Assembly (NCBI GenBank): GCA_027924585.1
Contig: BSBM01000597.1
Span: 3,418,501-3,482,500 of the forward strand
DNA: 64,000 nucleotides
Source of the DNA: Larix kaempferi
Taxonomy: Eukaryota; Streptophyta; Pinopsida; Pinales; Pinaceae
Direction: 5' to 3'
The position numbers and the translations under genes were made by a program. Shown one piece after another: positions 57,889 through 64,000 of this stretch (within the stretch, counting starts at the first letter, position 1; the number at the start of each line of letters is the position of its first letter). The notes beneath the pieces are model-generated. The model had not been told where the DNA came from, made no database searches, and worked only from the letters and a program-made list of their open reading frames with translations.

Positions 57889-58378
57889 TGTTGAATATTG
57901 TAACTTCAAAGAATATTATATTTGTACTTTATTATTCCGGAGATGTTTCATCCCTCCGAGGTAACCCTATTATGTATCCGGAGATGTTTATTCCTCCGAG
58001 GGTTAGTATTAACTAGGGTTATTAGACCCACCATGTGTGGGTCGGCCCTGTAGTTATATTTTAGGGGTTATTAGACTTCTCCAGGAGAGGTCGGCCCCAA
58101 CAGGTCTTTTAGTCAGTTGAGAGTCAAGTATAAATAGAAGAGGTGAACTCCTCATTAGATCACTCACTCACTTGTGGAAGAGTGCGCACTTGTCTGGGAG
58201 ATCTGCTAAGGAGTCTTAGAAGGAAGGAGCACATCTTGTATTTTGGTTGATCATCTTATTGAGGAAAGCTTTACTGGGTTTTCTACCCCATGAGGGTTTC
58301 CCAGGATATATTGTGTGTCTATCTTGTGATTGTGTTTCTATCAGAGATCTTGCTTATCTATTTGGTTTAAATTCAACA
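57889..58378 (+). repeat. E5 5' LTR, 490 bp
   Basis: Ends TGTTGAAT and ATTCAACA form an 8-bp perfect inverted match. Contains ggttattagac...ggtcggcccc twice, a pattern shared with E1-E3 LTRs, and a TATA box. Confidence 0.93.
58129..58137 (+). promoter_or_regulatory. E5 LTR TATA box
   Basis: tataaatag, within the LTR about 240 bp from its start, as in the E1-E3 LTRs (tataaata followed by gagag). Confidence 0.7.
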
Positions 58379-58390
58379 TGGTATCAGAGC
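58379..58390 (+). other. E5 primer-binding site
   Basis: tggtatcagagc directly follows the LTR; perfect initiator-Met-type site. Confidence 0.93.
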
Positions 58391-58454
58391 TAGACTGAAT
58401 AGGACATCTTTCACAAGGTAAGATTATCTATCTCTCTCTCTTTGGTGAAGTTAG

Positions 58455-58780
58455 GGTTTCAGCCCAAAGTTGGTATTATTGATTTTTGGTTGCATGGCTG
58501 GATAGCCCTCCTCAATACCTTTCTTTTAAGCCCTAGATCGAACTTTTTGGTTGGGTAGAACTCCGGGAATTGCAAACCCTAATTCTACCAAAAGTGCGAT
58601 ACGTCAGATTTTGGTTTCAGAAAAAAGTTGGAATTTTTTATTTCTGATTACATGGCTGGATAGCCCTTATCAAGAGCATTCTTTTAAGCTATAGATCGAA
58701 CTTTTTGGTTAAGTAGAACTCCGGGAAAGTCAAACCCTAATTCTACCAAAAGTGCGATAAAATTCTGTTTCAGTTTCCGG
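58455..58780 (+). repeat. E5 leader tandem duplication, ~158-bp unit
   Basis: Two units with ggctggatagccct, agatcgaactttttggtt and aaccctaattctaccaaaagtgcgat, 158 bp apart (58535 and 58693). Comparable to the roughly 160-bp repeat in the E1-E3 leaders. Confidence 0.85.
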
Positions 58781-58841
58781 AAAAGTGAAAAATAACTTTC
58801 CAAGTAAGTCTACTCTGTCTCTTGGACTCCCCCAAGAGAAG

Positions 58842-61800
58842 ATGGCTCCAAATACTAAGCTTGAAGACAAGCTAGAAGGCATAGAGAATTTTCGGGCATG
58901 GAAATACAGAATTGGTCTCATTCTTGAAGACAATGATCTTGCTCATTATATCAAGGAGGAAGTTGCAGAACCAGAAGAAGATGAAGCCAAAGAAAAACAC
59001 AGGAAGGATTTGGTTAGGGCAAAGAGAACCATAGCTGATTCTATTAAAGACCACTTGATTCCCCAAGTGGCTTCCAAGAAGACTCCAAAGGAAATGTATG
59101 ATGCCCTAGGAAGAATGTATGAGGGAAAGAACATCAATAGAAAGATGAATCTAAGGACTCAATTGAAGAGCACCAAGATGCACAAAGGAGAATCTATTCA
59201 AGACTACTTCTCGAGAGTCTCTCTAATCAAGGAACAACTAGATGCCATTGGTGATACTCTTGATGAAGATGAACTTGTGATGACAGCTCTAAATGGTCTC
59301 ACTAGATCATGGGAATCCTTCATCCAAACCATGTGTGCCAGAAAAGAAAGCATGAAGTTTGATGTAGTATGGGAGGATTGTGTTCAAGAAGAAGCTAGGG
59401 TTGCCAACAGAGAGGCATTGCTCAAGGAAGATGACCAAGCCTTGGCCACCCATACCAAGAGAAGAAAGAATCGATCCTACTTTAAGAAGGATAGTCAAAA
59501 GGAGTCTCATCCTCCACAGAGATTTCAAAAGAAAAGAGGATCCTTCCAAGGAAGAGACTACTCCTCATTCCAATGTTTCATTTGTCACAAATTAGGACAC
59601 ATTGCCAAAGACTGTCCTAACAAAAAGAATAAGGGTACTTACCACAGAAGACATCATGCACATCTTGCAGAAGATGAGAGTGAAGAAGAAGTTGAAGAAG
59701 AAAGGCCTCTCAAGAAAAGATCTAGAAGAGAAGAAGAAGATGAAGAAAGGACTTTCTCCAAAAGAAGACCTAGAAGAAATGAAGAAGAAGATGCAGAAGA
59801 GTATGTTCTTTTCTCCGCACTCTCTGGATCTATAACACCTAGAGAAGATACATCGGTCATTGATAGTGGTGCCTCAAAGCACATGACAGGACAAAAGAAT
59901 ACCTTATCAAGTCTTGAAGAAAAGACCTCTCCACTAAAGGTATCTCTTGGAGATAACTATCAGTATCCCATTAAGGGAATTGGTGAAGCAAACTACAAAC
60001 TTGATTCTGGAACCCCCATGAAAATGAAGGAAGTTTTGTATGTTCCAGGGTTGAAGAAGAATTTACTTTCAATATCAGCTTTGGACAAGAAAGGCTATAG
60101 AGTTGCATTCATTGATGGACAAGTGTTAATGTGGTCCAAAGGCAAATCCATTAAGGATGCAATTGTCATTGGTGAAGAGGAAGGAGGTTTGTACAAACTC
60201 AAGGGTCATCCAGAAGTTGCCCTTGTTCATGAAACATCTAGTCCCAGTGAGCTATGGCATAGAAGACTAGCTCACATTAACTACAAAGCCTTACCCTATG
60301 TAAGCAAGGTAGTCATAGGACTACCAGATTTGAAGGTTGATCATAATGGCTCTTGTAAAGGATGTAAGAAAGGGAAGAATGTCAAGAACCCCTTTCCAAA
60401 GAGTGAAACAAAAACTAAGAGTATCTTGGAGTTAATACACTCAGATGTATGTGGTCCAATGCCCACCACCTCTTTAAGTGGATTTGAATACTACCTTTCT
60501 TTCATTGATGATCATTCAAGGAAAACTTGGATTTACTTTCTAAAAGGTAAGAATGAAGTCTTTGGAAAGTTCAAAGAATTCAAGGCTCTAATAGAGAATC
60601 TCACAGAAAAGAAAATCAAGATTCTCAGAACAGATAATGGTGGAGAATATACTTCAAAAGAGTTTGAAGAATTTTGTAGAGAAGCTGGAATCAAGAGAGA
60701 ACTAACCACTCCCTACAATCCCCAACAAAATGGGGTTGCAGAAAGGAAAAATAGAACCATCATGGAAGCTGTGAAGACTATGATACATGACCAGGATCTT
60801 CCCATGTATCTATGGGCTGAAGCAGCCAAGACAGCAGTTTATGTGCAAAATAGATTATCTCACAGTGCTCTTGAATTCAAAACTCCAGAAGAAGTGTTTA
60901 CAGGTAAGAAGCCTGAGGTAAGTCATCTTAAAATATTTGGGTGTCCTGTGTACATCCACATTCCAAAAGAAAAGAGAACCAAGTTGGATCCCTCAGGAAA
61001 GAAGGGAATGTTTGTTGGTTATTGTGAAACTTCCAAAGCCTTCAGAATCTACATACCAGGTTTCCATCATATAGAAATAAGTAGAGATGTAACCTTTGAT
61101 GAGGAAGCAGCTCTCAAGAAATCCAGGAAGTGTCAACTTGAAGAAGTTTATGAAGAAGATTCATCTCCCAGAATCTCAGAGACTGTTCATGTCCCTGAAG
61201 AGGATACACCAGAGGATCATGACATGCTGGAACCACAAGAACTTCCTGTAGCAGAATTATCTAGGAAAAGAAGACCAGCATGGGCTAGAGATATCATTCA
61301 AGGAGCTGAAAGATATGGTGCTCCCGAAGGCTCCACTAGAGAAAGGAAGAAACCAAAACTAGTGTCCAACTATATGGCTTTGATGTGTGATCTTGTGGAT
61401 CAACTACCTACCAGCTATGAAGAGGCAGCTCAGAAGAAAGAATGGGTAGAAGCAATGACAGAAGAATATCAGTCAATAATGAAAAATGATGTTTGGGATA
61501 TAGTTCCCAAACCAAAAGATAAAAGTGTGGTTTCCTCCAAATGGATTTTCAAGATAAAACATGCTGCAGATGGTAGCATTGAAAAATACAAGGCAAGATT
61601 TGTAGCCAGAGGATTCTTTCAGAAGGAGGGAATTGACTATGAAGAAACATTTGCACCTGTTGCTAGGTATACTTCAATTAGAACTATCATGGCACTTGCA
61701 TCCATGATGAAATGGAAATTGCATCAAATGGATGTTAAGACAGCTTTTCTGAATGGTGTAATTGAAGAAGAAGTATACATAGAACAACCTCAATGTTTTG

Positions 61801-62948
61801 AGGTCAAAGACGGAAGGACCCATGTATGCAAACTGAAAAAGGCATTATATGGCTTGAAGCAAGCTCCCAGAGCTTGGTATGGAAGAATTGACAGTTTCTT
61901 ATTAAGCATGGGCTTTACCAAAAGTAAAGCTGACCCCAATCTCTATCTTAAAGTAATGAATGATGAACCTGTTATATTGCTATTATATGTAGATGATCTA
62001 TTTCTAACAGGAAATGAGAAACAAATCATTGAAAGCAAGAAGAAGCTTTCTTCAGAATTCGAGATGAAAGATCTCGGATTAATGCACTACTTCTTAGGCC
62101 TAGAAGTGTGGCAAGAGCCAAAAGGGATCTTTCTAAATCAAGGTAAGTATACTGTGGAGATCCTCAAAAGATTTGATATGTTGGAGTGTAAAGCTATGGC
62201 CACTCCCATGGACTCCAACTTAAAACTGCTAGCTAATGATTCATCAGAAATAGTGGACATAACCCTATATAGACAAATCATTGGATCATTGATGTACTTG
62301 ACAAATACTAGACCTGATATATGCTTTGCTGTAAATACTCTAAGTCAGTTTCAAGTAGAACCTAGAAAGGTTCACCTTATAGCTGCAAAGCATATCATGA
62401 GGTACCTAAAAGGTACAGTGGACTTTGGCCTTTACTATCTTGGAGACAATGAACTCAAGTTGCATGGTTTCTCAGATTCTGATTGGGCAGGTAGTGTCTC
62501 AGACAGAAAAAGTACTTCAGGTGGATGTTATGGTCTTGGATCTGCCATGATCTCTTGGTTCAGCAAGAAACAATCTAGTGTGGCCCTCAGTACCGCTGAA
62601 GCAGAATATATAGCTGCTTGCTCTGCCAGCTGTGAAGCGGTGTGGCTTCGGAAACTCTTATCTGGAATCTTTGACTTAGAAATGGATCCCACTGTGATTA
62701 TGTGTGATAATCAAAGCTGCATTAAGATGACTGAAAATCCTGTGTTCCATGATAAGTCAAAACACATTGAGATCCGTTACTTCTATATACGAGACATGGT
62801 GCAGAGAGGAGCCATCAAGCTCGAGTATATAAGCACTGAAGATCAGGTTGCTGATATCTTGACTAAACCTCTGTCTCGAGTGAAGTTTGAGTACTTCCGA
62901 GACAAGCTTGGTTTAGTCCAGAAGGACCTTCCTCGAAAGGGGGAGTAG
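58842..62948 (+). CDS. Copia-type gag-pol polyprotein, apparently intact
   Basis: 1368 codons from the ATG at 58842 (MAPNTKLEDKLEG) to TAG at 62948. The frame is open from 58785, but MAPNT fits copia gag starts better than the preceding in-frame ATG. Residue numbers from 58842: gag with zinc knuckle CFICHKLGHIAKDC at 245-258; Glu/Lys-rich linker; protease IDSGASKHMTG with Asp 341; integrase zinc-binding from His 473 and catalytic Asp 535, Asp 598, Glu 634 (a DD35E arrangement); RT with LYGLKQAPRAWY and YVDD at 1049-1052; RNase H with DSDWAGS near 1212, STAEAEY and CDNQSC, ending with ADILTKPLSRVKFEYF. Length and order are standard for Ty1/copia. All catalytic motifs look present. Confidence 0.95.
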   Translation: MAPNTKLEDKLEGIENFRAWKYRIGLILEDNDLAHYIKEEVAEPEEDEAKEKHRKDLVRAKRTIADSIKDHLIPQVASKKTPKEMYDALGRMYEGKNINRKMNLRTQLKSTKMHKGESIQDYFSRVSLIKEQLDAIGDTLDEDELVMTALNGLTRSWESFIQTMCARKESMKFDVVWEDCVQEEARVANREALLKEDDQALATHTKRRKNRSYFKKDSQKESHPPQRFQKKRGSFQGRDYSSFQCFICHKLGHIAKDCPNKKNKGTYHRRHHAHLAEDESEEEVEEERPLKKRSRREEEDEERTFSKRRPRRNEEEDAEEYVLFSALSGSITPREDTSVIDSGASKHMTGQKNTLSSLEEKTSPLKVSLGDNYQYPIKGIGEANYKLDSGTPMKMKEVLYVPGLKKNLLSISALDKKGYRVAFIDGQVLMWSKGKSIKDAIVIGEEEGGLYKLKGHPEVALVHETSSPSELWHRRLAHINYKALPYVSKVVIGLPDLKVDHNGSCKGCKKGKNVKNPFPKSETKTKSILELIHSDVCGPMPTTSLSGFEYYLSFIDDHSRKTWIYFLKGKNEVFGKFKEFKALIENLTEKKIKILRTDNGGEYTSKEFEEFCREAGIKRELTTPYNPQQNGVAERKNRTIMEAVKTMIHDQDLPMYLWAEAAKTAVYVQNRLSHSALEFKTPEEVFTGKKPEVSHLKIFGCPVYIHIPKEKRTKLDPSGKKGMFVGYCETSKAFRIYIPGFHHIEISRDVTFDEEAALKKSRKCQLEEVYEEDSSPRISETVHVPEEDTPEDHDMLEPQELPVAELSRKRRPAWARDIIQGAERYGAPEGSTRERKKPKLVSNYMALMCDLVDQLPTSYEEAAQKKEWVEAMTEEYQSIMKNDVWDIVPKPKDKSVVSSKWIFKIKHAADGSIEKYKARFVARGFFQKEGIDYEETFAPVARYTSIRTIMALASMMKWKLHQMDVKTAFLNGVIEEEVYIEQPQCFEVKDGRTHVCKLKKALYGLKQAPRAWYGRIDSFLLSMGFTKSKADPNLYLKVMNDEPVILLLYVDDLFLTGNEKQIIESKKKLSSEFEMKDLGLMHYFLGLEVWQEPKGIFLNQGKYTVEILKRFDMLECKAMATPMDSNLKLLANDSSEIVDITLYRQIIGSLMYLTNTRPDICFAVNTLSQFQVEPRKVHLIAAKHIMRYLKGTVDFGLYYLGDNELKLHGFSDSDWAGSVSDRKSTSGGCYGLGSAMISWFSKKQSSVALSTAEAEYIAACSASCEAVWLRKLLSGIFDLEMDPTVIMCDNQSCIKMTENPVFHDKSKHIEIRYFYIRDMVQRGAIKLEYISTEDQVADILTKPLSRVKFEYFRDKLGLVQKDLPRKGE

Positions 62949-63040
62949 TATAGTATTACTGTCGCTTATTTTCTGTTTTGTTAGCTACTTACAAATTATT
63001 TAGATTTAGAACTCTTACATATCGTTTATGCTAGATGTAT
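62949..63040 (+). other. E5 3' untranslated region, proximal part
   Basis: T-rich sequence directly after the stop codon; no feature seen. Confidence 0.5.
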
Positions 63041-63390
63041 ACATGATTTGATATGATGTATTAGTGAGAATACATGTCTGATGTATACCTGTTTTGTTTT
63101 GATATACATGCTAGTGATGGATACATGTTTTGATGTGATGTGTACATGTTTTGGCTAGTGATGTATACATATTCTGATGTACACATGTTTTGATGTGATG
63201 TGTACATGTTTTGATTAGTGATGTATACATGTTTTGATGTACACATGTTTTGATGTTTTGTATACATGTTTTGATGTACACATGTTTTGATGTGATGTGT
63301 ACATGTGTTGATTAAGTGATGTATACATGTTTTAATGTACACATGTTTTGATGTGATGTATACATGGTTTGATGTGATACATGATTGTAC
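63041..63390 (+). repeat. E5 3' untranslated short repeat (tgtacacatgttttgatg type)
   Basis: Irregular copies of about 18-40 bp of tgtacacatgttttgatgtgatg and tgtatacatgttttgatg, about twelve times. The minus-strand frames here are by-products. Confidence 0.85.
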
Positions 63391-63410
63391 CTGTATGGAT
63401 GAGAATACAG

Positions 63411-64000
63411 TTGAGGGGATTGGATCATCCCTGGACTTTCAGTCCTAAAGAGAGACGTAGACGTGAGGTCTCCGAGAATGAAGTCCTTAGTGGATAGTTG
63501 AGGGGATTGGATCATCCCTGGACTTTCAGTCCTAAAGAGAGCCGTAGACGTGAGGTCTCCGAGAATGAAGTCCTTAGTGGACAGTTGAGGGGATTGGATC
63601 ATCCCTGGACTTTCAGTCCTAAAGAGAGCCGTAGACGTGAGGTCTCCGAGAATGAAGTCCTTAGTGGACAGTTGAGGGGATTGGATCATCCCTGGACTTT
63701 CAGTCCTAAAGAGAGCCGTAGACGTGAGGTCTCCGAGAATGAAGTCCTTAGTGGACAGTTGAGGGGATTGGATCATCCCTGGACTTTCAGTCCTAAAGAG
63801 AGCCGTAGACGTGAGGTCTCCGAGAATGAAGTCCTTAGTGGACAGTTGAGGGGATTGGATCATCCCTGGACTTTCAGTCCTAAAGAGAGCCGTAGACGTG
63901 AGGTCTCCGAGAATGAAGTCCTTAGTGGACAGTTGAGGGGATTGGATCATCCCTGGACTTTCAGTCCTAAAGAGAGCCGTAGATGTGAGGTCTTCGAGAA
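63411..64000 (+). repeat. E5 87-bp tandem repeat (6 full units plus a partial one)
   Basis: Units start at 63411, 63498, 63585, 63672, 63759, 63846 and 63933 with ttgaggggattggatc, ctttcagtcctaaagagag and tctccgagaatgaagtcc. The unit length is a multiple of three, so a minus-strand frame (63312-63950) stays open with a 29-residue period; I treat that frame as a by-product. Units are almost identical and the array runs off the window edge. Confidence 0.95.

Larger units (their letters stand above)
57889..64000 (+). mobile_element. E5: Ty1/copia element with intact gag-pol (right end outside the window)
   Basis: LTR, primer site, leader, an uninterrupted gag-pol frame in copia order (gag, protease, integrase, RT, RNase H) and a repeat-rich 3' untranslated region are all visible. 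The 3' LTR lies beyond 64000. The insertion target is the (ATC)n array, with tcatc on the left. The absence of stops, against the heavy damage in E1-E4, marks it as the youngest element here. Shared leader repeats, primer site and LTR motifs tie it to the E1-E3 family. Confidence 0.94.

Noticed and set aside
58785-58841. Upstream in-frame ATG of the E5 polyprotein
   Set aside because: The 19 extra residues translate the end of the repeated leader, and copia gag proteins usually begin with a short segment like MAPNTKLEDKLEG. I therefore chose 58842, though initiation at 58785 cannot be excluded.
63312-63950. 212-codon minus-strand frame with a 29-residue repeating unit
   Set aside because: It is the antisense reading of the 87-bp tandem array, which stays open because the unit is a multiple of three. 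It lies in the 3' untranslated region of E5.

Overview
The window looks like intergenic DNA from a plant with a large, repeat-rich nuclear genome. It consists almost entirely of nested LTR retrotransposons (Ty1/copia and Ty3/gypsy), trinucleotide arrays and a decayed SET-like gene fragment. I see no intact host gene, no tRNA or rRNA gene and nothing bacterial. A gymnosperm or another large-genome seed plant is my inference, from element sizes up to about 17 kb and the mixture of lineages; the species cannot be read from this sequence.

Layout. E1 (1-13405, + strand; left end just outside the window) is a copia-type derivative inserted in a Ty3-type integrase remnant (13407-13530). Inside E1 lies a related minus-strand copy, E2 (4163-11448). 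From 13531 to 15615 is old noncoding sequence with a degenerate repeat and a polypurine-tract-like pair. E3 (15621-32771, minus; TSD acttg) is a third copy of the E1/E2 family. A 10-kb element, G1 (17057-27062; TSD tccag), sits inside its 3' untranslated region. E4 (33579-50529, minus; TSD ggttg) is a Ty3-type element with a very long LTR (5408 bp in the right copy). Each LTR copy carries a large decayed reading frame of its own. The segments 50535-56535 hold old noncoding DNA, short repeats and the SET-like pseudogene (52774-53942, minus). Two (ATC)n arrays follow. E5 (57889 to beyond the window end, +) is a copia element inserted in the second array, with one uninterrupted 1368-codon gag-pol frame.

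How the parts relate. E1, E2 and E3 share LTRs, the initiator-Met-type primer site, a leader with a roughly 160-bp repeat, a gag stub of about 35 codons, an intron-like block of about 1.4-1.6 kb of unknown origin, and then reverse transcriptase and RNase H. Protease and integrase are absent from all three. E5 is a full-length relative with the same primer site, a similar leader repeat and related LTR motifs, so it is a plausible source of proteins in trans (inference).

The most unusual observations are these: (1) G1 is bounded by a direct LTR on the left and an inverted LTR on the right, yet has a perfect target duplication; (2) the E4 LTR carries a long coiled-coil-rich reading frame; (3) E4 has a complete-looking RNase H between protease and reverse transcriptase, while the usual Ty3 RNase H has lost its catalytic residues; (4) E1-E3 share a block with splice-like junctions in place of most of gag, protease and integrase.
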